DNA of 64,000 nt from Antedon mediterranea (lineage: Eukaryota > Echinodermata > Crinoidea > Comatulida > Antedonidae). Positions 1 to 12,700 of the stretch are shown here, in pieces. The translations under genes and the position numbers were made by a program. The stretch is taken from positions 24,842,365 through 24,906,364 of the forward strand of contig NC_092678.1 in the NCBI RefSeq assembly GCF_964355755.1, in the 5' to 3' direction. How positions within the stretch are numbered: the stretch's first letter is position 1; every line of letters starts with the position of its first letter. Below the pieces are notes generated by a model. It made no database searches and was not told the origin of the DNA. It worked only from the letters and a program-made list of their open reading frames with translations.

Positions 1-194
1 AAAATCTATTTTTGAGATATCTGTACCAATTAATCAAAATTTAAGTTTTTATAGTTTCCTTGGAAATCTTGCATTTGTTTCAAGAAATCAAAACGTGCTG
101 ATGGACTAATAAGTCTCAACAATCATACAAAATATTTTTATTTCTTAAAAATCGAAAAAGTATGTTGGCAATTACAAGATATTTAATGTACACA

Positions 195-217
195 ATATAT
201 ATATATATATATATATT
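195..217. repeat. AT dinucleotide microsatellite
   Basis: A pure AT run of about 11 units. It lies directly beside a repeat shared with 44990-45095. Confidence 0.8.
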
Positions 218-315
218 GATTTAGCTTTTCACTTTTTTTTGTATCTCCATTGAGATCCAGCAGCTGATACCCACAGCATTGTCATTTTTTTCATTAATTT
301 GCCTTTGGATTTATA
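215..315 (+). repeat. Interspersed repeat shared with 44990-45095
   Basis: The text around GAGATCCAGC, TGATACCCACAGCATTGTC and the following TTGCCTTT is nearly identical at about 44990-45095 in the same orientation. I do not recognise the family. Confidence 0.6.
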
Positions 316-1074
316 TATGTTTTTATTTATTTGACACGGTCAAGGGGTTGCGAGAGAACTAAGTGCTATAAGACGTAGCTCTGTCCGAAATCCATAATGT
401 ACTCTTTAACAAATTATTTTGACTTCGTTCAAATGCTGGGTATGATTACAACAAAATAATATCTTTCTTTGAAATTTGGATGAAAAAATAACCTTTTTAT
501 GTATGTTATCTTCTTTTAATTGCTTTGTCTTTGTCCTGCATATGCTTGCTCTTCCAAGCTGTCACCTGCGATGTTTGTTACATTCTTATGTTTTTTTATT
601 TGAAATAAAGGATGATATTAGTACATGTATATTCAATGTTACTTTCAAAATTGAGATGAGTAAATGTTCCGATTTCCGGGAGTGACACCAAAATGTCATT
701 CCTAAAGTCTTTTTGGTGACCATGCAATAAATAACAGTATAGAAACAGAGGCCAAGCAACCTGACCCTCCCCTTAATTTTTAATTCTGTTTAATTTGTAT
801 TTCCTCAAACTGTCACATAATATTACTGTCTGTTTTATTTATTAAGTACGGTATCATGTTGCTGTGAATACTGTATTGGAAATGTTGTATTCATTTTTTT
901 AAATGTAAAAGTCAGTAGCTTAGATTTGGACGTGGCTATCCTATTACTGCAGCCACATGTACGCAAGTATGTACGCATAAGATGAGTCACACTTTCGAAC
1001 AATCTGCCATAAATGGAACAAACATTGCAAGTTTTTTTTTAAAACTACAAACTTGTTTGACCATATTATTTCTT

Positions 1075-1213
1075 CCATGGTTTGACAAAGAAAGTGTGTG
1101 CAAATATGGTGGTGATGTGCCCAAATATGGTTGTGATATGACATCATCATGTCCATATATGGGCACATCACATTTTTTTGTCACATAAAGTTTGATAGTG
1201 TAGACAGAGCCTT
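1075..1213. mobile_element. MITE family A, copy 1 (5' truncated)
   Basis: The core (TGTGCCCAAATATGG, ATGACATCATCATGTCC, GGGCACATCACA) and the right terminal repeat (AGTTTGATAGTGTAGACAGAG) match eight other copies in the window. The left terminal repeat is missing or decayed. Confidence 0.75.
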
Positions 1214-2029
1214 AAAGATGAGTGGCAGAATCTTGAACTCACTGATAAATAAATGAGTTAATTTGGCATTTCACCTCGGACAAATTACATCATCGTCTGC
1301 CTGAATTGGTTGTCGCTGAACCATGATAGAATTACAGAATATTGTCATTTCAAATAATTTACAGGTGAAAGGAGGTAGAACGGCACTTCCTGCCTCACAG
1401 GTGTCTAAAGGAATGCTACTAGAAAGTAGGTTACCAACTTAGGACCCTACTAAGTAGGTTACCAACTTAGGACCGTACTAAGTAGGTTGCAGTACGGACT
1501 TACATGCATCCTGAATAAAATTAACGAATAAATGATGACTATCACTGTGGAGAAAATATAGTTTTTAGTAAAATTAATTAAAAAAATAAACAACTAAAAA
1601 TAATCAAGTTAAATGGGACTAAGACGTGCCTTCCTTCTGAATAAGATGCCAAGACAAAATTTGTGTAATATATGAGCTACTGTATCTGGGTGTCCTTTGG
1701 ACAGTCTGGTCTCATTGGTCTAAAATTCTCAAAAAGTTTGAAGTCTGGACACTGACCAGTAATAACATTATAACTGAGCTCAAAACTTACTGGACCACAG
1801 CCAGGTACCTCAACCCCTGCAGGGTCTGAGAAACAGGTTATGCACCTGGGGTAATCAACTTATCTAGGTCTAAGTAAGTACAAAGGTGTTAGACTACATT
1901 GGCAAACCTTTGGTCAGGTGAAAGGATATATTATAAATGATAATATATAAAGGACAAGAAAAGGAACGGCATGGTATGTCCTGGAAGTGACACTGATGAT
2001 ACTAAACCATTCCAACTTTTAGAAGTATA

Positions 2030-2930
2030 ACATACATGTAGGCCTACATTATCAAAGCAAAATTAAACACTGGAAATAGAGTGTTAGTTAACTAATTAAA
2101 ACGGAGCTTCCTAATTTAGGAATTCTGGCACAAGACTAAAGAGGATCCATCACCAAGACAAAAGAAGAAATGCATGGTATCTTCATGGAAAAACAGTACA
2201 AAACATTGCAACATTTAGAAGTAAAACACATGTACATTATCAAAGCAGAATAAACCAGTGCAAAGAGAGTGTTAGTTAGAACACACACTAATTGAAACGG
2301 AGCTTCCTAATTTAGGAAGTTATACCACTCACTATGTAAAATTGATGGATCTGTTGATATTTTGTTTGATTCCCTTGCTTGTTTCCGTCACAAGGTTTTG
2401 TCTAATGTCAGTAATATTTAAATGTTGTCTTGTTATCTGTTGATTTTTGCTTGTATATAATATGTTATATTTTAAGACTTTCCACCCTGTTAATGGTGAT
2501 GTTTGGTCACTGTAGGGTGATGATGAAATAAAATAAAAAATAAAATAAATTTAGGAATTGGCACGACACTAAAGAGAATCCATCACCAAGACAAAAGAGG
2601 AAATACACGGTATTTTCATGGAAAAAACACTAGAAAACATTGCAGCACATGTACATTTTCAAATCGGAATTAACCAGTGCAAAGAGAGTGTTAGTTAGAA
2701 CACACACTAATTAAAACGGAGCTTCCTAATTTAGGAATTGGCACGACACTAATAATAAAGAGAATCCATCACCAAGACAAAAGAGGAAACACACGGTATT
2801 TTCATGGAAAACACACTAGAAAACACTGCAACACATGTACATTATCAAATCAGAATTAACAAGTGCAAAGAGAGTGTTAGTTAGAACACACACTAATTGA
2901 AGTAGAGCTTCCTAAACTTAGGAATTCTGG
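2030..2930. repeat. Imperfect ~180-bp repeat cluster
   Basis: Blocks beginning near GGAGCTTCCTAATTTAGGA recur at about 2103, 2300, 2717 and 2907. Each is followed by CCATCACCAAGACAAAAGA and a segment ending in AGAGAGTGTTAGTTAGAACA. The array is interrupted by a retroposon at 2319-2548. Confidence 0.75.
2319..2548 (+). mobile_element. Retroposon 3'-end insertion with target-site duplication
   Basis: This 230-bp sequence lies inside the 180-bp repeat cluster and is flanked on both sides by ATTTAGGAA (2310-2318 and 2549-2557). It ends in an AAATA/AAATAAA tail after TGATGATG. Flanking direct repeats plus an A-rich tail are the hallmark of target-primed reverse transcription. The body is probably a LINE 3' UTR or a SINE; the family is not identified. 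Confidence 0.75.
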
Positions 2931-3724
2931 CAGTAAACTAAAAAGAATAATTATTTATTTAGGATGTAACCATTCATGATCCAAGATGGAAAAAAAACGG
3001 AAATTGTTATGAATAATGCAATTTTTTTTGCACAATTTGACAGGTTAGTTTTCCACTGCACAGCTTTTATCATTTACAAATTAAACCAAATTTATGCTTT
3101 TAATAAATTCAGTAATTTAATAATGTCTGAGTACAATTTCTTATCAAAACTTGCATATGTCTTAAAATACAAGAGATTTTTCTCAAGGGGTGGAGTGGAT
3201 GTCAAGGGGATTGATGAATGAATAATGTTATAAACATATTCAACATTGATAGCACATCAGGAAACTGATCACATATGCCCAATTATATCATGTGAATATA
3301 AATAAATGTTAGTTTGAAGGAGGAAATGTGCATGGTAATGTGTTATCAATGTAGATATGTTGAATTCTGTCCCTTATATATGTCACTTTCTCTGGGTTGA
3401 TACCAAAAGTTTTCAATTTATGATTTTAATGCTCTGTCCAATATTATTTTGTGTGGTCTGTCAATTTTGATTCTGATAGCGTGTGAAAGTAAATTTATCT
3501 TCAATCAAGAGCATGGCTGTAAAAGGACAGAGTGGATACAAACAAGCGGAGATGTTTAAACAGTACTTAGAATAGAGTAGTTGTGCAGTTTGGCAGGTAA
3601 AACTTAGCTGGGTAGTATTCATTTTATGGAACCTCATCCACATCTTCCTACCACAACAACATCCAGTTAAAAAAGTACCAAAATTAAGAGAGAATTTACA
3701 ATAATTATGAAAACCTTAACTTAC

Positions 3725-6700
3725 TGGTATGTGCATTGTAGAAGCAATCATGTGATCATTGGAAGTGATCATGTGATCGGTGGAAGTGATCATGTGATCA
3801 GAAGCCGGGTCCGAGCAAGATGAGTGACTGGTTGGACTCTGAATAAAGAGTGCACTAGAGGATGTCAAAGTCATCGATGACGGGATTACTTCGTAAGTGT
3901 GGTAGGTGAGGGCGGTCAAATCATCATCGCCAGTTGCTATCGTTGGCGGGTCACAGTTACCATCTGTAAAGACAAAATAGGAAATAGCATATTAGTAAAA
4001 ACAAGTGTTTTAAATGAAAACTTGTGTTCAACATGTTATTGAACATTTATTTTTAAAAGTTTTGATGTTTCCTTTCCTAATTAAAAAAATTGGTTGGAAT
4101 AATATTAATGTTGAAAATATACAAATTACTATACTATGTTCAATTTTTTCAATTCATCGACATTTTTATTCCATAATCAAAATAAAAACATATACAAATA
4201 CAATACAAATAATAAGATAATGGAATGGGATACAAAATAAGCACAAGTGCTTTAAGCATGTAACCCTAACAAAAAGATCAAACAATTAGTACAAACAAAA
4301 AGAACAAACCAAAATAACATAATGTGATTTACTTAACTTAAATATTTCTATTGTTATAATATTGCTTTAATCTCTGTTTAAACAAACTTAAAGTGGGGGA
4401 TTGTTTTATATAGTCTGTTAAATTGTTCCAAATATGTGTTCCTTGGTAGGAAATACATTGCTGTCCGACTTTGGTGCGTTTTAGTTGTGGACAGTAGTTT
4501 GACCTGTTTCTAGTTGAGTAATTATGGAATGAGGCAGATGTACTAAATAAGTTATTAAATGATTCAGGTAATAGATTATGTTTATATTGATACATAAATA
4601 TAGCAGTGTGTTTCGTATAAAGGTCAAAAATATTTAATGTTTGGGTTGAAATAAAAAGTGGATGAGAAGGATGCATAAAATGAACATGACAAATATTTCT
4701 AAGTGCTTTTTTCTGGAGAATATGTATACGGTTTAAGTTTGTAGCAGAAGTAGCACCCCATACTGTGATAGCATACGTTATTCTAGGTAATATAAGTGCA
4801 TTGTATACCGTTAACAAGATTTTACTTGATAACATAGACTTCACTTTGTTTAAGACACCAATTATTCTAGAAATACTGTTTGCTACCTCATTTACATGAA
4901 AATTAAACGATAAAGTTTCATCCAGAAATAAGCCTAGAAATTTAACTTCAGTAGCTTTTACTATACATTCATTTCCCATCCTCAATTCTAGTGAGGTAGT
5001 GTCAGCTGACTTATTTCTAGCCTTAAATATAACATATTTTGATTTGTTTACATTTAGCGTTAATTTGTTAGCAATAAACCAGTCCGAAAGTATAGATAAC
5101 TCCTGGTTCATTGTATCAAAAGCTTGAGTAATATCATTGTGACTATAAAACACATTTGTGTCATCTGCATACATAATCATGTCTACATGGTTACATGCTA
5201 GACTAATATCATTAATGAATATAAGAAATAATAATGGACCCAATATGGATCCCTGAGGAACTCCAGTGTTTACTGTCATTTTACTAGATGCAGTATTAAC
5301 AATAAATGTGTATTGTAGTCTTTTTTTAAGATAGTTTGAGAACCAGTTTAGCGGAACTCCTCTTATACCATAAAATCTTAACTTATCTAATAATACATCA
5401 TGATCGATTGTATCAAACGCTTTTGATAAATCAAGGAAAACTCCTAGTGTGAACTCTTTATTCTCAATAGCGTTTGTGATTTTTTCAATCGATTGTATTA
5501 AAGCATGACTAGTTGAATGGTGTTGTCTAAATCCATACTGTGTTTTACTCAGTACGTTATATTTTGAGAGGTAACAAATCGTTTGATCATACACAATCCT
5601 CTCAAATATTTTGGAAAAAAAAAGGTAAAATGGAAATAGGCCGATAATTATTTATATCGGAGATGTCACCATTCTTAAATACCGGGATAACTTTAGCAAT
5701 TTTTATATCAGCCGGGACACAGCCCGATGATAATGACGTATTAATAATATGCAATAAAGGTTTTAAAATAAACGGGGAAGCAGATTTTATGAGTTGGGCA
5801 CTTATACCATCATGGCCAGGAGAAGTATTCTTTGTGTTTTTAATATAGTGGTTAAGTTCATGTTCAGTAACAGGCTTAAAAAACATTGAAGAGGTAAAAT
5901 TTCCCTTTAAGAAAGTTCTGTGGGTGATTTCTTCATTTTGAGATTCATGCCTAAATTTATTATTTAGTTTTTCTCCAATATTAATAAAAAAAGAGTTGAA
6001 TGCATCAGCTTTCTCATCATTATGAGAGAAAGTCTCAGTACCCAATTTTATTTTTGTAGGCAAATTGGTAGTCTTTTTCCTACCCATTATATCATTTAGG
6101 ATTGTCCACGTTTTTTTAATATCTTGTTTATTTCGTTCAAACTGGACCATATAATATTCTTTTTTCCGATTTCTAATAGTAGTGGTTAACTTGTTTCTAA
6201 AATGTATGTACGTACTTTTATTAGTAGTGGTGTTATTTTGTTTGTACTTTTTATATAATTTATGTTTTTGAGAGATAGCTCTGGCAATTTCAGCTGTGAT
6301 CCAAGGAGATTTTAACTTGTTCGCCTTATTTCTAATTCGTTTTAAAGGGAAACAATTATCAATTGTTTTATTTAAAGTGTTTGTAAAATTTTGATAAGCA
6401 ACATTCGCATTATTTGAGAATAGCACATCATTCCACTGATTACTTTGTAATTCTTGCAAAAAATACTCCGTTTGTTGAGGAGAGTATTGTCGTTTATATA
6501 CAAATCGAGGATATTGCTTATTATGTTTTTCCAAAGTATCTACACAGAATATTGGGAAGTGATCAGAAATATCAGTAATAAGTATTCCACTTTTAAGGGA
6601 CGTAGTAAAAGAATCGATGTTGCAATAAATGTTATCAATTATTGAAGCACAATTATTGGATATTCTAGTAGGACTTTTTATGATTGGCTGAAATGACTGA

Positions 6701-9700
6701 GAAAATATTGTGTCTAAGTGTGATTGGATAGTGTTGTCGGTAGATTGTTGGAGTAAGTTTATGTTATAGTCTCCCACAAGGTAAGCTTTCTTTTTTTCTA
6801 GATTAATCATTTGCATTACACATGTTAATTCATCATCAAACTTTTGCAAGGAACGTGAGGGTGGTCTATAAACTATACCACAAATAACATTATTTCCTGA
6901 TTCTAACTCAATCTCAATAAAAATAGTCTCTGCTTCAGTCATACAAGATGACAGATCATTTCTAATAATATATGTTAGTTTGTTGGTAACATAGAACGCT
7001 ACCCCACCACCTCTCTTATCTTTCCTATCATTGTGAATCAAACTGTAGCCTGGTAACTGGTATAGATTAATATTATCTTTTTCGGTTAACCAGGTTTCAC
7101 TGAAGGCAATGACGGAGAAGGCATGTACGAGTGAGTCTAAATAGTTTGAGATTAAGTCAAACTTATTAACAACACTACGACAGTTTAGTCCAAATATAGA
7201 AAAGTTTGATGATAAATTAGAATGTTCAAGTGAAGAAATTAAGTTATCTTCGTTAAAATATTCTGTGCTCACATTTACATTATCAAAAAGGTCACATTCA
7301 AACATTTAAATTAGACAGAAAAGGAAATGACAAATGAATAAAATTGAGCAAGCTGCTTACAGCAGAGAATAGTTAACACTATATAGCCTAAGTTAACAAG
7401 TATGTACAATAAATTACAATATATACAATGTAATATGAATTGTTTTATCATGACATACCAACAACAACTAAACGACAGGCAGTGAAACAATAATGATGAT
7501 CATGGACGCCAATTAAATATTTGGTTAACTTAAAAGATGTTGATCAATCTAACTCACCGATGTACAGAATGTATTATTATGGCAAGTTATCGTTACTCAC
7601 TGGTAAGTCAAACATCGCCGGTAAACAGCTACGTTGAAACGGTCTAGAACATGATGTCTCAATAACGGCGCTCACTTATTAATCACATCAGCCACTTAAT
7701 GTTGTTATAATTTGTCATTATACATCACTAGTAAAGTACGGATAGTATAACTTAAATACATTTAGTTGTGTTGTGTTTCATTAAAACGATGTGTTTAACG
7801 TTTACGAGTTTGATCAACCCAGTAACTCATCGATGAATGTAGTAACTTAACCTCAACAGTATTTTAACCTAACAATGAAACACTGTGATAACTTCTTACA
7901 GTTATTTTTCACTATTGGTTTGTTGAAAATAAATTATTTCATCGTGAGGTGGTTTTCCAAATGATCGTAAAATCAAAACGGTACTGGGTATGATCACCTA
8001 GCGTTCTTTTCACCAACTAACCATCCATTGGATTACCATACAACTACATTATTTTATTTTTAAAATTTTATTTTATTCAATCAAAACCAACAGCGATAAT
8101 TACTGCCACTAACAGGTTTGATACAAACAAAGCCAGGACTGTTTAAAGCACCTTGATTGGTCCTAACATTGATCAAGTGCTTCTATTATCCAGTGCCCAA
8201 CTTGACCAGAGGAAAAGCATTGCCAACTGCAGGCTTGTGGCAAAATTAAAGATAATAAATATATTTTGTTCTTTTTTTTATGAGGGTAGGATGTGCCAGA
8301 GAAGCACCACGTCAACACAATACAAATCGCAGACTGACACAACAGACTGACAAGAGCATCACATGTATGGAACGCCTCCTCTGCCTTCAGTTCACATTTA
8401 TCATGCAGTACACACCAATGGTCATGCAGTACACACCAATGGTCATGCAGTACACACCAATGGTCATGCAGTACACACCAATCGTCATGCAGTACACACC
8501 AAACATCATGCAGTACACACCAATCGTCATGCAGTACACACCAAACATCATGCAGTACACACCAATTGTCATGCAGTCAAATATTGCGTAATTTATACCG
8601 CCACCTATCGACAAAATCGAATATCACGTGACGTCTATTAGACGGCTGTAAAACTAAGGCCATCGACTCTAAGATTTATTTTATGCTTGACATACTGTAC
8701 TTATTTTAACCGCTACACATCTTTGTGAATGCTCTGTTTTTTATATATATACAATAATTTATTATGCGAGACACAGGCGCGGCTAGGAGGCCATTGCAAT
8801 TATTGAATTCCATAAAATAAGAAGAGAAAAAGAAATAAATAGTCTTAGTTTTACAACCGTCTAATAAACGTCATGTGGTATTCGATTTTGTCGATAGGTG
8901 GCGGTATAAATTACGCAATATTTGACTGCATGATGATTGGTGTGTACTGCATGACGATTGGTGTGTACTGCATGACGATTGGTGTGTACTGCATGACCAT
9001 TGGTGTGTACTGCATGACGATTGGTGTGTACTGCATGACAATTGGTGTGTACTGCATGACGTTTGGTGTGTACTGCATGATGTTTGGTGTGTACTGCATG
9101 ACGATTGGTGTGTACTGCATGATGTTTGGTGTGTACTGCATGACGATTGGTGTGTACTGCATGACCATTGGTGTGTACTGCATGACGATTGGTGTGTACT
9201 GCATGATAAATGTGAACTGAAGGCAGAGGAGGCGTTCCATACACATGGACCTATAAAAAGTTATATGTCCATACTTGTGAAGGTCAAATGCAACGGTTAT
9301 CTCAAAAGGTTAGGACTGGTTTGGTTAACTTGACTTTAATATTAAAGTATTACGATAGAAGTAAAATCAATTAAAATTGTGGCAACAAGATTATCTAAAT
9401 TGCTATTTTTGTCACGGTTGAACAATGTTAAAAGAAGTTGTATCACGGTACAAATAACTTTATAAATTCAGTATACAATGGCATATGCACCAACAAAAAC
9501 TAAAAGGCTCTGCACAGTATTGAGTTCACAATATCTTACAACATGAGAAAAAGAGAATTCAGGAAAAACTTCCTAAAGTCAAAGTTTACTGAACAATTAT
9601 TCAGAATTATGAAAATCAAGAAATATGTGTTATTGATTTAGTATTATAATTTGGAATAGATCCAGTTTGTGCTTAAGCAGTCGTTAAGTCTAGCTGACTT

Positions 9701-12700
9701 AACAGTCATTATGATTTATTTAATCAAATTTAAATTGATTTTGAATTTAAAGAGATTTGCACAATTTATACCAAAGAAATAGTTAACTAGTTATAAATGA
9801 AACCAAAGAAACATTTTTGTTTGAATCATTGATTAAAGATTAAGTTCCTGTTTCTGCTGCAAAAAAATAACCGGTTAATAACCGTGTGAATAAATTAACC
9901 CAAATTTCTTAGGAGCAGAAACAGGACATTGCATTTTGGGTACAGTTTCCGTCAACCACCCACTGATTTAAACTGATTTAGGAGCAGAAATACAGGACAT
10001 TGCATTTTGGGTACAGTTTCCGTCAACCACCCACTGATTTAAACTGATTTAGGAGCAGAAACAGGACATTGCATTTTGGGTACGGCTAAGGATTTCCGTC
10101 AACCACCCACTGATTTAAACTGTGATTTAGGAGCAGAAATGCAAAAATTATATTTTAAATCTATATTGAAATAAATGGTTTATTCGGTCCTATGAAGCAG
10201 AAACAGATACTAATAGTAACATGTAGGCAACTGCGGAGGATACTTTAAATGTGTACATCTTTGAGGGCCTGAAGAATAAGATTGTCTCTTTGCCTTCTCC
10301 TTTTCTTTTATTACACTATTATGTCCTCTAGCTTTAATTTATAGAAGATGATTTGTTTGATTTCAATTACAGTGAAACTTACTATGATGAGTAGAGATAA
10401 ACAGGTTTAAAAAGTACATTATTGGCACACACTAAAAAACTTGGCTTTTGAAAGCACCCTGTACTTACCAAAATTAGGGCTACAATTTAATGGGTGACGA
10501 GAGCTAAATACAAGACGGAAACTTAAGTAAGAAACTTGACTGTAGGATGGGTGGAGCAAGGACATCATAAAAATCAACACATAATATAACAAAAACAGGT
10601 TTAAGTCTCTTGATGTGTGATCTATAGTAAGGCCGGGGTTCAATAGGCCTATGTGTACATTTTGTGTAAAGATAAACACATAATATACATTTATTCTTTA
10701 TGCTATAGGTAAAATGTAATTATCTATCTTTGTGATTTAATCAAAACCATTATAACACATGTTGAACTTTGTCTAAAAATGTAAAAAAAAAGCTTAATCT
10801 TACAGGTATAAAATAAAGAATAAAGAAAAGAATTTTTTTAGTCACTGTCATTGAATAAACTAAATCAAATATTAATAAACTAAAAGTTGCTGAGTGTATG
10901 TGAAGCATTTTAACCTGTCTGACCCAATGAAGGAGAAATAGCTTATTAATGTCATTTTCCGCCATCGCGCATTAATGCTAATCACATCACTGGTACAAGA
11001 TGACTCAAGATGTAAATCATCAAAATATCAACATTATGTTAATTTATTAAATAACTAGATTGCTTGTTTTTATATCAATAAACAAGATAATACAGACAGT
11101 GAGCAAGACATATCTGCTGCTGCTTATGCCACTCAGCAAAATTCTATCATAAATGTGTCTATTTTGAGAGCCGTTTACTAAAGCTCTGTCTACACTATCA
11201 AACTTTATGTGACAAAAAAATGTGATGTGCCCATATATGGACATGTCATATCACTACCATATTTGGGCATTAATGCTGCCATATTTGGGCACATCACATT
11301 TTTTTGTCAATCTAGTTTGATAGTGTAAACAGAGCTTTATACCTGCTGCTATTGGATTTTTATATGTACTGTATACAATGGAACCCTTATTAAGCCTGTG
11401 TTTCCACTAGACGAATTTGCGCGATTCAGAACGTCAGCTTATAGGCATGCGATGTTACCATCTTATATGTTTGCCATACAGTATTATAAGGATATATAGT
11501 GAGTCTACATAGGATTTTTTTGGAGTTTATAACCAACTTTTTGCATACCCAACGCTATGTTTCTCTAATTATCCTCAACCTATTTTGTTGACCAAACATT
11601 ATAGTTTACAGAAAGTAATATTGGCAAGCTAAATACAAAATAAAAAATAAACTGTCAATTTAGAGTCCTTGACCATCTAGCGATATAATCAGATTTGATA
11701 ATTAACTTATTAAAGATGGCTAAAGTAATAATTACTGACCAAAGCCTTAAACTTGAACCAAACACTTTGGCTTATAGTCACCAATTGATATGACAATACC
11801 ACATTTCTGATAAAGTGAATGGCCTTCCTTTTTATAAAATTCGACAACGTATTGAAAAATAAAAACGATGGGTGAAACACACTGAAAAAGCAACTGACCG
11901 TGAAATGGCAGAAATAAATTTGTGCTAATTATCAATTTTGTGCGTGTCCTTTATTCATTATGAGTATCTTTAAATAGCCAATGAGTGATGTAATAGTTCA
12001 CACACAAAAAAAACTTATTCTTCAGAATTTACAATATTCCACCAAAATTGAAGACATTTTTCATCTATTGTGAGAATGTTGGAAAGTTGGGATGTGCTTT
12101 CTAAATGACTTGACACAATTGTGGTGCATTTCTGGTCCGGGCAAGACCAACGACACACAGACACACACAGATGTCAAAATCAAAAGTACACTAATATCAA
12201 TAACTTAATAACTATATAGATTGTGAAAGACATCCTTTATCTATTTGAAACATAATTGGGATGGAACGCATTAAAGTATTTTAGAGAATTACCACAAGAA
12301 ATGTCAGATCATTAATAGCTACATGTAGGTTAATCCCGGACATATATGTTACAATATAACTATTCCCAATATTAATACTATTTCTTTTTTAAATAAAAAA
12401 AAATTGCTATCCTTGAACGCTAACATTCGATGGGAAATAATTAATTTAGAACGATTAATCACGGGATGTTGGGGGGAAGAAATGCAATGGTGTTTGTCTC
12501 TATCAACGAGGTAAATGAACAAATTTCAGTCGTAAAATATCGAGAGTAAAATCGGTGTTAACAGGTGTCAAGGGCTGTACAAGTGAAGGGAAAAAAAGAA
12601 AGCGGGGGTAAGCGGGGGTAAGCGGGGGTAAGCGGGGGTAAGCCCAGTGGTAAATTAATTTTGAAATTTGTTGACAGAATGTTGTGCACATTGTAAGCAA

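Larger units (their letters stand above)
1..3724. other. Left flank without a recognised exon
   Basis: No convincing exon is visible on either strand. The last DMTF1 exon seen ends with an intact splice donor at 3719-3724, so this stretch is probably intron, or intron plus a 3' exon that I could not recognise. It holds AT microsatellite, a MITE copy, a cluster of imperfect 180-bp repeats and a retroposon insertion, listed separately. A 28-bp unit is repeated about 2.5 times at 1427-1490. Confidence 0.5.

Noticed and set aside
1266-1400. Possible further DMTF1 exon on the minus strand
   Set aside because: A donor-like GTGAAA and a short frame exist, but no good acceptor and no recognisable homology to the DMTF1 C-terminus.
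8280-8641. Open reading frames of HAVHTN or MQYTPxV repeats on both strands
   Set aside because: They arise because the 21-bp repeat unit has no stop in several frames. The repeat lies in an inverted transposon-like structure in an intron.
8861-9246. Long repetitive frames on both strands of the right arm
   Set aside because: Same 21-bp period artefact as in the left arm.
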